Of a stretch of 12,091 bases of DNA, positions 1 to 8,100 are shown piece by piece. The DNA comes from Pigoraptor vietnamica. Taxonomy: Eukaryota; Opisthokonta; Filasterea. Made by a program: the position numbers and the translations under genes. Where the stretch lies: NCBI GenBank assembly GCA_943704525.1, contig CALSCQ010000901.1:1-12091 (forward strand), given 5' to 3'. Each line of letters begins with the position of its first letter. Within the stretch, counting starts at the first letter, position 1. Below the pieces are notes generated by a model. It was not told the DNA's origin, searched no databases, and saw only the letters and a program-made list of their open reading frames with translations.

Positions 1-1
1 C

Positions 2-30
<29 letters not shown>
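1..30. repeat. Poly-C homopolymer at the window edge
   Basis: Thirty consecutive C residues open the window, followed directly by a short A/C-rich stretch and the splice acceptor of the first visible exon. The run lies in what should be the intron before that exon. A pure run of this length at the very edge is as likely an assembly or sequencing artefact as a real tract. No function is proposed. Confidence 0.9.
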
Positions 31-32
<2 letters not shown>

Positions 33-42
33 CACAATGCAG

Positions 43-892
43 GCACGCGCTTCCGCCGCCTTATCAACGAGGAGATCCTCAAGCCAAAAGACAAGGACGA
101 TGTGAAGCGCATAATCTTCTGCAGCGGAAAGGTGTACTATGACCTCCTGAAGGTGTGTTGCGTGCTACAGTGGATTTCCTTCTGTCAGTGCCCCCCTTCT
201 CCAGACCTCTTTTAATTGCTGCGCGTGACACGATTGTACGTGCTAGCGGGGCACAGTCTGTCAATGGCTATCCACCATGTCACTGTGCATGTCTTCTTTC
301 CGCATTAACACCATCTATTATACTGCGGCTGAAGCAGATGCCACTGAGCAACCGCCTGTGACTTTAATTTAATTGCAACTTACATTCCGTCACCTACTTT
401 CATCTCCCAACAGTACCGTGAGGACCAAAACATTTCGAACGTGGCAATCGCGCGCGTGGAGCAGCTGAGCCCCTTCCCGTTCGACCTCGTCGTGCGCCAG
501 GCGGCCGAGTTCCCGCGCGCCGAGATTGTGTGGTGCCAGGAGGAGCCCAAGAATATGGGCGCGTGGACGTATGTGGGCACCCGCATCGAGACGGCCCTCA
601 AGAAGTCACACACGCACCAAGGCGTGCGGCCGCGGTACGTGCAAGCATAGCCTGTACCTATGTGTAACTGTGTGTGTGTGTGTCGGCCAGGTGTGTGTGC
701 GTCTGTGTCTGTGTCAGAAACTCCAGATCCGAGTTGTTCGTAGGAAAAACTGCAATATTAACAATGCCGCTGTCTCATGACATTGTGCCTAGGTATATTG
801 GACGTGACCCGTCTGCATCGACATCGACGGGCAACAAGAAGGTGCACATGAAGGAGGAGGCGGCGCTGCTGAAAGAGGCGCTCACTGTGTGA
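43..892 (+). CDS. OGDH: 2-oxoglutarate dehydrogenase E1 component, C-terminal three exons (partial)
   Basis: This is the 3' end of the thiamine-diphosphate-dependent E1 subunit that decarboxylates 2-oxoglutarate in the mitochondrial 2-oxoglutarate dehydrogenase complex of the TCA cycle. Exon 43-152 follows an AG at 41-42 and encodes GTRFRRLINEEI... and FCSGKVYYDLL. Intron 153-413 (donor GTGTGT, acceptor CAACAG) is phase 0. Exon 414-634 carries RVEQLSPFPFDL and WCQEEPKNMGAW, hallmarks of the C-terminal domain of E1o. Intron 635-792 (donor GTACGT, acceptor CCTAG) is phase 2 and holds a TG microsatellite. Exon 793-892 encodes YIGRDPSASTSTGNKKVH and ends LLKEALTV before TGA. The phases join without a break and nothing is truncated at the 3' end. 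The ThDP-binding and catalytic parts lie upstream of the window. The exact acceptor at 42 is inferred from homology. The gene looks intact and ordinary. Confidence 0.94.
669..683. repeat. TG dinucleotide microsatellite in the last OGDH intron
   Basis: About seven TG units run inside intron 635-792. Further interrupted GTGTGTGTG tracts follow at about 690-715. They alternate purine and pyrimidine and lie downstream of the donor GTACGT. This is a common type of intronic microsatellite. Confidence 0.85.
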
Positions 893-1493
893 GGTGCTTG
901 AATGTGCGTGCCAATACTAAATAACTGGCAGTTTACTTGGTGTGATGTACGGGACCATTAAGTAGAAATTGTTGTGTTACGCTCCTGCGATCAGTTCTGA
1001 CGGCATGCAAAATTCCCGCCCGCCAAATCCCGCAAAGCCGGGAAGAGGGACACAGCTCTCGACCCGCACAAAACACGCACACACGCACGTGCACTAGCCG
1101 CGTACCCGAGCTGCGTCAATTGAGCGCCGGTGCTCGACACACTTTCGACGCCACTCGAACCGCCCGAACTTGTCTTCCGGCCGCCGGCGAGCCCGCATCC
1201 CACGAAGTCCGGACCACCATTGCTCCTCCGCAAGCGCCGCTCGCCACGACATTCAACCGAAACAGCCACACGCTCCCCCCGCGTGCCTGCCGTGGACGGT
1301 CCGTTTTCTCAGGCCAACGCACATTGTCCACGGGGCGTCCTCGCGACCCCAGTTCACAAATTCAAATTCCATTGCCGCTCGTCCGGACACTGACACGACT
1401 GACATAACCGCCATTTGCGTCGACTAACCCTAATTAAGTATCGACGTAAAAGCGCTGTAAGTTACAGTCCCGACCGGCGCTGTTACAGTACGG
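893..1493. other. Intergenic region downstream of OGDH
   Basis: This holds the presumed 3' UTR of OGDH and spacer. No canonical AATAAA is seen; AT-richer sequence around 915-975 is a plausible 3' end region. From about 1010 it turns GC-rich, with E2F-like pieces (TTCCCGCCC near 1012, ATCCCGC near 1027). A 22-nt alternating purine-pyrimidine tract lies at 1073-1094. Overlapping ORFs at 1115-1430 are Pro/Arg/Thr-rich in several frames, show no domain and no codon-level signal, and are not called. TAACCCTAA at about 1426-1434 resembles a telomere unit. No gene is supported. Confidence 0.6.
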
Positions 1494-1826
1494 TACCTAA
1501 CCCGCATGGAACGTTTTCATGCACTCCCTCTTGTTGCACTCGCCCTTGTCGAATTCGCACTTGTCGCCCTCGCCCTTGTCGTGCAGTTGCTGTTGCTGTG
1601 CTTGCCCTTAACACCGACGCTCGCCCTTGAGGGACAGTTGCCCTTGTCGCGATCGCCCTTAAATGACGCGCTTTATTCAGCCGTTGCCCTTCAGTTGTTG
1701 TACTTGCTCTTGTTGCACGTGCATTCGATAATTGTGTTATCCCAACCAAAACGGTTAGGCAACGTGATGAAAACGTTCCATGCGGGTTAGGTAACGTGAC
1801 TGTGAAAACGTTCCATGCGGGTTAGG
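1494..1826. repeat. 26-bp perfect inverted repeat with a second right-hand copy
   Basis: The left arm 1494-1519 is the exact reverse complement of 1768-1793. A second right-hand copy, matching 24 bp, lies at 1803-1826, 35 bp downstream. The motif contains TACCTAACCCGCATGG and AACGTTTTCA; on the right it reads TGAAAACGTTCCATGC then GGGTTAGG. Matches continue past one mismatch on the outer side (ACG/CGT at 1490-1492 and 1795-1797). A partial third right-hand unit, GGTTAGG followed by AACGTGA, starts at 1753. The arms are separated by about 250 nt, so single-stranded DNA or transcript could fold back. GGGTTAGG/CCTAACCC equals a permuted TTAGGG telomere unit. No transposase is nearby. Confidence 0.9.
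1520..1710 (-). repeat. Degenerate 15-bp minisatellite, C-rich orientation on the + strand
   Basis: Between the inverted-repeat arms the + strand carries decayed units of the form CTCGCCCTTGTCG (clear at about 1530-1580, 1620-1665 and 1680-1710). They are the reverse complement of the units in the better-preserved array at 1831-2065, so the two arrays are inverted relative to each other. Unit identity is low and the copies are interrupted by unrelated bases. Confidence 0.7.
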
Positions 1827-1830
1827 AAAC

Positions 1831-2065
1831 GTGAACAAGAGCGAGCGCGACAAGGGTGGGTGCAACAAGGGCGAGCGCAACAAGGGCGAGTGCAACAAGA
1901 GCGAGCGTGACAAGGGCGAGCGCGACAAGGGCAAGCGCGACAAGGGCGAGTGCGACAAGGGCGAGTGCAACAAGGGCGTCCGAGTGCAACAAGGGCAAGC
2001 GCAACAAGGGCAAGCGCGACAAGTGCGAGCGCAACAAGGGCGAGCGCGACAAGTGCGAGCGCCGA
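1831..2065 (+). repeat. 15-bp minisatellite, about 15-16 copies
   Basis: Tandem units of roughly AACAAGGGCGAGCGC, with A/G variation (AACAAG or GACAAG), C/T variation (GCGC, GTGC, GTGA) and one small insertion near 1978-1983. The unit length is a multiple of three and lacks stops, so the + strand reads a (N/D)KGE(R/C) pentapeptide and the other strand reads an Ala-Leu-Val repeat. Neither has a convincing start or flanking domain, so this is annotated as DNA repeat. It begins right after the second right-hand inverted-repeat copy and ends just before the first dehydrogenase exon. Confidence 0.92.
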
Positions 2066-2077
2066 GAACATATATAG

Positions 2078-2524
2078 CTGTACAACTGAGGTGGATGCCG
2101 TGTCAATCTGTGTCCCGACGCCTCTCTTGAAGCACCACGTTCCCGACCTCAGCTTCATCCTGGTATGTCTCGCGCACGACTCGGCTGACACTTTGCATCC
2201 AAAGTGCTGTGATCATTAGTAAGACAGAATGTCTTTGACTGGCACCGACTTGCCGCTTTGTTGACGGTCAGGCGTCTGAAATGTTAATTGGACGACCATT
2301 AACTGAATGTTCTGCGGTGCAACATGGATCCGATTGAGAAGCACATGCGCAAGGACACGCTCATCATCCTGGAGAGCAGCACGTACCCCGGCAGCACGCG
2401 CGAAATGGTCGCCGAGCGCATGTCAAAGAAGGGCTTCAAGGTCGGGCAGGACCTCTTCGTGTGCTTCTCCCCCGAGCGCATAGACCCCTCGAACAAGCAG
2501 TACAACCTTCAGAACACACCCAAG
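2078..2524 (+). pseudogene. UDP-N-acetylhexosamine 6-dehydrogenase (WbpA-like) fragment, two exon-like pieces
   Basis: Two in-frame segments match the bacterial-type nucleotide-sugar dehydrogenase family, which oxidises C6 of UDP-N-acetylhexosamines with NAD+. Piece A (about 2091-2162, or from 2078 after TATATAG) reads VDAVSICVPTPLLKHHVPDL then SFIL and stops at a good GTATGT donor at 2163, phase 0. Piece B (2324-2524) reads MDPIEKHMRKDTLII, then LESSTYPGSTREM, FSPERIDPSNKQY and NTPK. The family motifs ICVPTPL, LESTTYPGT and FSPERxDPGN are all recognisable. Problems: an in-frame TAA lies at 2300, no AG stands at the homology boundary before 2324 (the nearest usable AG, 2337-2338, would delete about seven expected residues), and the donor after NTPK (GTGCCG at 2525) is weak. 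The Rossmann GxG region and the catalytic-Cys C-terminal half are not visible. Minisatellites lie on both sides. Most likely a truncated relic; a live gene with very long introns or an unusual acceptor is possible. Confidence 0.7.
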
Positions 2525-3046
2525 GTGCCGGCTGTGTATGCTGTGGGCTGTAGTGACGTGCTCGCACCTGTGCCAGACCAGTCTGAAGGCTTGTGGGACC
2601 ATAATCCCACTGGCAGATTGATGGCCGTGTGGCGGCAATTACAGTATCCTGACTCGGAATGCGTATACGTGATCGATCACACGCGCCAAACCGCCAAGCG
2701 CATGTCGTTCTGGAATGTTCACCGCAAATGGCGCTCACATCAGCTGGAGTTAGCCGGTCGGCTTCTCGGTATGTGCTCAGCGCCCGTATTTTATGGTCTA
2801 CTGTCTTGTCGTGCCCGCAATAAGCCGTCGCCGAGTTCGTCGGGCAGACGAAATTTAATCGGTTAAAATTCCGTGCGTGCAGTACCAGGATGACAGCAAC
2901 GACTACAGTACAGGAACTTTTTCATCGTCATGGTCTCAGCATCGAACTTCGGCAGGCAGATGTATGAATTCATTTCGGGCTACTCCGTCGACGTGTCTTT
3001 TCTTCCTCCGCAGACCAACATCACGGCCACGATCACGCCGATGATG
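2525..3046 (+). other. Unassigned stretch between the dehydrogenase fragment and the 20-bp array
   Basis: The reading frame of the dehydrogenase piece stays open to 2866, but family similarity stops after NTPK at 2524, so 2525-2866 is probably intron or decayed sequence. TGCAG at 2878-2882 could be a splice acceptor. From about 2918 another frame reads FIVMVSASNFGRQMYEFISG followed by YSVDVSFLPPQ, hydrophobic at first, then runs into the repeat array. I do not recognise it. No expected C-terminal dehydrogenase motif is found in any frame here. Confidence 0.5.
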
Positions 3047-3151
3047 TTTGAAGAGCAAGTCAGGGGACGAGCGAACAGCGCCACAGACGAACTGAACCGC
3101 GCCCACATGAGATTTGAAGAGCAAGTCAGGGGACGAGCGAACAGCGCCACA
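3047..3151 (+). repeat. 39-bp perfect direct duplication, offset 66 bp, at the array edge
   Basis: The segment 3047-3085 (starting TTTGAAGAGCAAGTCAGGGG) is repeated exactly at 3113-3151. It bridges unique sequence on the left and the first array unit (ACGAGCGAACAGCGCCACA) on the right, so it records a duplication that included the array boundary. Confidence 0.93.
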
Positions 3152-4790
3152 CACGAACAGCGCCCACATGAGCGCACACGGCACAGTGCCACGAACGAAC
3201 GCATAGCGCACACACGCCCGAGAAGCGCCACACACGAACGCACAGAGCCACACACGAGCGTACAGCGCAGCGCAACAGCGCCGCACAAATGCACAGGGCC
3301 GCACACAAGCGCATGGCGCCCCACACGAGCGCACTCGCCGCGCGCGAATGTGCCACCGAGCTCACAATGCCACGCTCGAGTATACATGGCTACATATGAG
3401 CATACAGCGCCAAGCACTAGCGCACAGCCCCACACAAATGAGCACACACAGCCATACATGAGCGCGCACCGCCCGCCATAAGAGCGCAGAGCGCCACACG
3501 CGAGCGCACACCACGCGCTACAGCATAGCGCCACACGCGAGCGCATAGTGCAGCATACGAGAGTGCAGTTCTGGCACAGCGCCAAACACGAGTGTACAAC
3601 GTCGTGCGTTCACGCGCCAGACACAAGCGCAGAGCGCCACGTACTAGCGCACAGCGCCAAATACGAACGCATACGAGCGCAAAGCACCCCAAACTAGTTC
3701 ACAGCGCCACGCACGAGCGCACAGCGCATGCACTAACGCACAATTCCGCCTAAAGCACACCGCCACACACGCGCGCCAAACCGCCACACACGAGCGCACA
3801 GAGCCACACACGAGCGCAGAGTTCCACACGCGCGCCCAGCCACGACGAGCGCAGCGAAGCCCACAAGCGCACAGCGCAACACGCGAACGCTCAGAGCCAT
3901 TCACGAGCGTATAGCACCACGCACGAGCGCACAGAGTCACACACGAGCGCATAGTGTAGCATACGAGCGTGCACTTCCGGCACAGCGCCAAACGAGCGTA
4001 CAGCGTCACACAGAATCCACGCGCCAGACACAAGCGCAGAGCGCCACGTACTCGCACCGCGCCAAAAACGAACGCATACGAGCGTGCAGCACCACAAAAT
4101 AGTTCATAGCGCCACGCACGAGCGGACAGCGCATGCACGAACGCAGAATTCCATGCACTAAAGTGCACCGCCACACACGCGCGCACAAAACGCCACGCAC
4201 GAGCGCCCAGCACCACACACGAGTGCCCAGCGCCACACGCGCGCTTACCCACGACGAGCGCAGCGCAGCGCACGATGGCACAGCGCAACACGCGAGCGCA
4301 CAGCGCCACGCATGAGCGCACAGCACCACGCACGAGCGCACAGCACAACGCATGAGCGCACAGGGCCACGCACGAGCGTGCAGTGCCACACGCGAACGCA
4401 CAGCGCCACACGAGCTCGCACGAGCATGCACTGCCACACACCAGCGCACAGCACGCACGTGCGCACTGAGCCACGCATGAGCGCACAGAGCCGGCCACAC
4501 ACGAGCGTGCAGTGCCACGCAGGAGCGCACACACAGCGCCGCACAGGAGGGCACAATGCCACATAAGAGCGCAGCGCAAGACACGAGCGCACAGCGCAAC
4601 ACGCGAGCGCACAGACACATGCATGAGGTCGGTGTCACACGAGCACTGCGAACGCAGCGCCACACACGAGCGCACAGCCACACACGGAGCGCACACAGCG
4701 CTACAATCGAGCGCGCAGCGCCACACACGAGCACACACAGTTGCACATACGAGCACAGCGCAACGCCACGCAGGTGCACGGCACACGCTG
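3070..4790. repeat. ~20-bp minisatellite array (1.7 kb)
   Basis: Tandem, diverged units with consensus near CACACGAGCGCACAGCGCCA run through the whole interval, with frequent one- to three-base indels and many ACACA/GCGC variants. Because the unit lacks stop codons in the complementary reading, long open frames appear on the - strand (up to about 1.3 kb), rich in Cys, Ala, Val and Arg. They shift phase from unit to unit and have no domain. Many stretches alternate purine and pyrimidine. The array separates the dehydrogenase fragment from the NTPase-nuclease gene and stops about 375 bp before the proposed start of that gene. Confidence 0.93.
3541..4296 (+). repeat. Higher-order duplication in the 20-bp array (two ~350-bp copies, offset ~406 bp)
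   Basis: About 3541-3890 and 3947-4296 align along their length. Landmarks: GCGCATAGTG at 3541 and 3947; CACGCGCCAGACACAAGCGC at 3611 and 4018; AACGCATACGAGCG at about 3665 and 4070; the odd TAGTTCA at about 3696 and 4102; CACACACGCGCGC at about 3765 and 4173; CCACGACGAGCGCAGCG at about 3840 and 4248. The copies differ by substitutions and small indels. A segmental duplication inside the array explains this better than independent expansion. Confidence 0.85.
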
Positions 4791-5164
4791 ACAAAACAGC
4801 ATGATCGAGACAGCGCGATGCACGGAAGCACAGCTCGGCGGGACATTGCGCGGTTACAATGGAGAAGAAGACCGCCGCCCACACACACAGTCCCTTGTAA
4901 CGTGAGTACCCCCTGCATTCTGCCGGCCAAACAGACTCTTGCTAACTACTGAGACCGGCGACTCGGACTGCCGAGCCCGACAACTGGCTGCCGGCCATCA
5001 GTGGCCGCCGCGGGCGCGTCAGTATCTATCACCCCGGATGCTCTATTCAAGTAATACCACAGTAACTATCATATTCGTGACCGAGATCGCTAGAATCCGT
5101 TCTCCTTCAACTGACCGTTCTCTTCCGCAAAGCGCATCCATCGCCCATCCCGCGCGTGCTCGCC
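4791..5164 (+). other. Leader region upstream of the NTPase-nuclease gene
   Basis: Non-repetitive sequence between the array and the proposed ATG at 5165. No TATA box is evident. A 13-codon reading frame starts at 4859 and ends TAA, followed at once by a strong donor-like GTGAGT at 4902, so a spliced 5' UTR exon is possible. Sequence just before 5165 is pyrimidine- and C-rich (CATCGCCCATCC), which fits a leader. No other gene is supported. Confidence 0.4.
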
Positions 5165-8100
5165 ATGCTGACGCGTACGGTGTTGTGTGCGGTGGTGGAG
5201 GCCACCCGCGTTCTGCGGGGTGTGCCATCGTCACGTTTCGTTGCCTCCTCTCGCTGGTGCCTGCGTGGTGTCGCGACGGCTCGTACCCTATCGTCCCCTT
5301 CGTCCGCTCTCCCCAAGCTCTCTATCACTTCCGTCTTGAGTGGACCGTCATCGGGTCGACCGTCGACGTCGCTCGTGCCCGTGGAGCGACTGCACTTCGC
5401 GCGCCTGCTCACCCTTCGTGAGTGTAGTGCGCCCGCGTTTGTGTATGTGTCTGGTGCAGGGACAGTCTGTCGGTATGCTCGCCTCATTCGGCTCGTATGG
5501 ATTGCGGCCGCTCGCCTTTCTTCTCATGTGCCTGATTGAGTGGACCATATGTGGTGGGGTAAGTCTCATTCCCCTTTTTGTTGTATGCCGCGCTAAAGAT
5601 GTGCCTGCGCAGAGAGCGCAGCTTTCGACTCGAGGAGTCCAAGTGCCGCGCCCCCCGGTATTTGCCGTTGCGTTAGTCAATCAGCCTTAATTCCGCGTTG
5701 TTGCAATGATGCAATGTCGTGCGCCTTTTTGTTGCCATCAGTCGTGCGGTTTTGTACGCGCGTCACGCCCTGTACCCTTCGTCCCTGTTTAATTGTTGTT
5801 GTGTGGCTTCGTCACATCATGACGGCATTGTCACGGCTGTTGACCGCCTTCCCGATATTGCAGCTCCACCGCACGACCCCATCGCCGAGGCCTCGAAGGC
5901 GATTGACCGCGCGGATGACGACCTTCGGGAGTGTGTGACGGAACTTGCGAAAATCAAACGCAAGCTGGCCCGCTCGACCATTTCAACCGACGAGCGGGCG
6001 TCCCTCGAGAAAGACAAGGACCGCTGGCACGAAAAGGTGACCCAACTCCGCATCGTGAAGAGCGGCCTTCGCAAGCAGCTCCGCGACACGGAGCGTGCCA
6101 CAAAGAAGGCGGTTCCGGGCGTTCCCGGTGAGTGGCTTTGAGATGTCACCGCCGTTCATTTTAGTTCCGAACATCGCATCTGTCACGTCAATGGGTGGAG
6201 TGACTAGCGAAGTGTACCAAGTCGCTTGTTCTCACTGGGACGTCGCCTTTCTACTGCACTGCTTGCGTTCGTGTGAGGAATAATCGAAGCCGAGATGTTC
6301 TTCCACACTCTTTCATGTTGCCCGTTGCGCGCTCTTAGCCCATTCTCTGTCGTCGTAGCTCGTGCCCGTCAGTTGCCGGGCTGCCAAGATGCGTCCCTGT
6401 TTAAGGATACGTCAGGTAAAATACCGTCATGCGTATGGGGGCGTGTTGCATGTGCATGTTAGTGTCCATCGCACAAGGTAAATGCATTTCTCTTATGTGG
6501 TTCGGACGTCGCATTGCGTGGCTTTCCAACTGTCTATTTGTGTTTGCGTTTGTATGTGTTCACCTTTCGTGTCACATCGCCAAATGTGTTGTTGAGTGCA
6601 TGCGCGAACTAGGTTGTGGCGCTTATGAACTACTTGTGTGATGGGTGAACCTACTTGCTCACATCACTTCTCGCCAACTTTATGCTAATCAATTTCATTA
6701 TCGACAGAGGGATTTCGGCGGTATTTGGATCACGTCGTGTCCACGATTCCTCTCGCTTCCTTTCCCCAGCACGATGTTATTGACCTGGACACGCCACTTG
6801 CGGGCCGCGACGACGTTATCAATGAGGCGAGAGGCCTTATGAAGAACTATTTCGCGATTCCGAGGGCGAGCATTAAGAAAAGGGTATGCAAAGTTCGCGT
6901 TTTCGGGGGACCCCGCGGCACGGGCAAGACTCGTGCACTCCTAGCGATTGCCCCTTCGGCGGGCGACTTCGGCTTCGAAAACTTGGCTAGCATCTTCGTG
7001 ACCTACAACACGGTAACGCCTGCTACGACTTTCGATGCCGATTTTCCTGTGCCAATGTTCGCTATGCGGATCCTTCACAGTGCGTTCTTCACCGGCGATC
7101 AGTTTGAAGAGTTTGCGGCCATCATGTTGGGTTCGTTTCCGTATGCTCTGACGGGGAGGGGCTACGCCCCCGTTCTCCTTGACGTCTTATCCATGTTTCG
7201 TCGACCCCTCTACATCGCCGTCGATGAGTACTCGCTTCTCCCACCTGCAAAGGCCGGCGCGCCACTCAGTCCCCTCGACGAGGTTGCCACGGCTATTGGT
7301 GTGGCGATGCAGAGTTCCAAGCTGAGGGGGGTTTTTTTCGCCATGGCGGGAACCGCGCGGATGCCGTTGGAAGAAATATTTCGCAAGTCGACAATTCCGT
7401 GTGACTCGAGGACGCTGCGTTTTTTGGAACCCCGTGATGTCGACTTCATCCTCGCGTCGCGCCCAGCGTTAGAGGGGTGGAAGGAACAGCCCGCATTTGT
7501 GCAGTTGGTCGACTCTCTAGGCGGAGTGCCGCGTCTCATCGAAGCATTTATCCTTCATGCGGAAATCGCACGGGAGAAGTACGGAAAGTTGGATGCAGCG
7601 TTTCTTGACGAGATTCGTGTCGGCGTTCTGGGAGAGTCCCTTGCTCGTGGGATTTCGTCCGATGTCATTTTTCGCAACCGCAACTACGACGTTCCGGTAT
7701 TGGCCGCGGCGTTGTTGGGAAAAGCTGTTGCTCCCAATGCCGAATGTGTCCCAAACGGGGCGACGTGGCGCGCCCTCGAAGACGCCGGTCTTCTGTACCT
7801 CATCGACAGCGACGGTTGCACGCGCCCGTGGTTTCCTCCCATTCTTGTGCAAAGTCGCATGGCTACTCTGGCTACGTTTGAGCCGGTGACGGCTGCGCTT
7901 TATCCGATTATTCGTATATCGAAAGACATTCAGTTCAATTTTGAGAGTTTCGAGTTTACTGTTGTGTGCATGCTCTCTGCCCGGATGCGGTTGTTGAGGA
8001 CTACAATGGACGGTGCCGTGCAGACGTCGATTTCGGTCACACTTCGCGATCTTCTCGGTGGCGGTCTCGTTCATCCAACAGCGCTGACTCTTCAAACAGA

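Noticed and set aside
1115-1430. Pro/Thr/Arg-rich frames as a small gene
   Set aside because: Three overlapping frames are equally open, with GC-rich composition and no homology or splice logic.
2069-2077. CATATATAG as a TATA box for the dehydrogenase
   Set aside because: It lies immediately before coding similarity that begins in mid-protein, so it more likely sits in an intron end (TATATAG acceptor) than in a promoter.
1831-2130. Pentapeptide-repeat protein (NKGER) on the + strand or Ala-Leu-Val repeat protein on the - strand
   Set aside because: The 15-bp unit makes both automatically; there is no ATG in good context and no flanking unique domain.
2930-3481. 183-codon + strand frame
   Set aside because: Most of it is translated minisatellite; only the first ~40 residues are unique and they match nothing I know.
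3644-4930. 428-codon frame on the - strand as a gene
   Set aside because: It is explained by the repeat unit lacking stops in that direction, has no domain, and overlapping frames are also open; kept only as a finding.
5475-5558. ATG at 5475 followed by the GTAAGT donor at 5559 as the true first exon of the NTPase-nuclease gene
   Set aside because: It ends in phase 0, while the only two acceptors that can enter the coiled-coil frame (5741 and 5863) need phase 2 or phase 1; it may belong to an untranslated or alternative exon.
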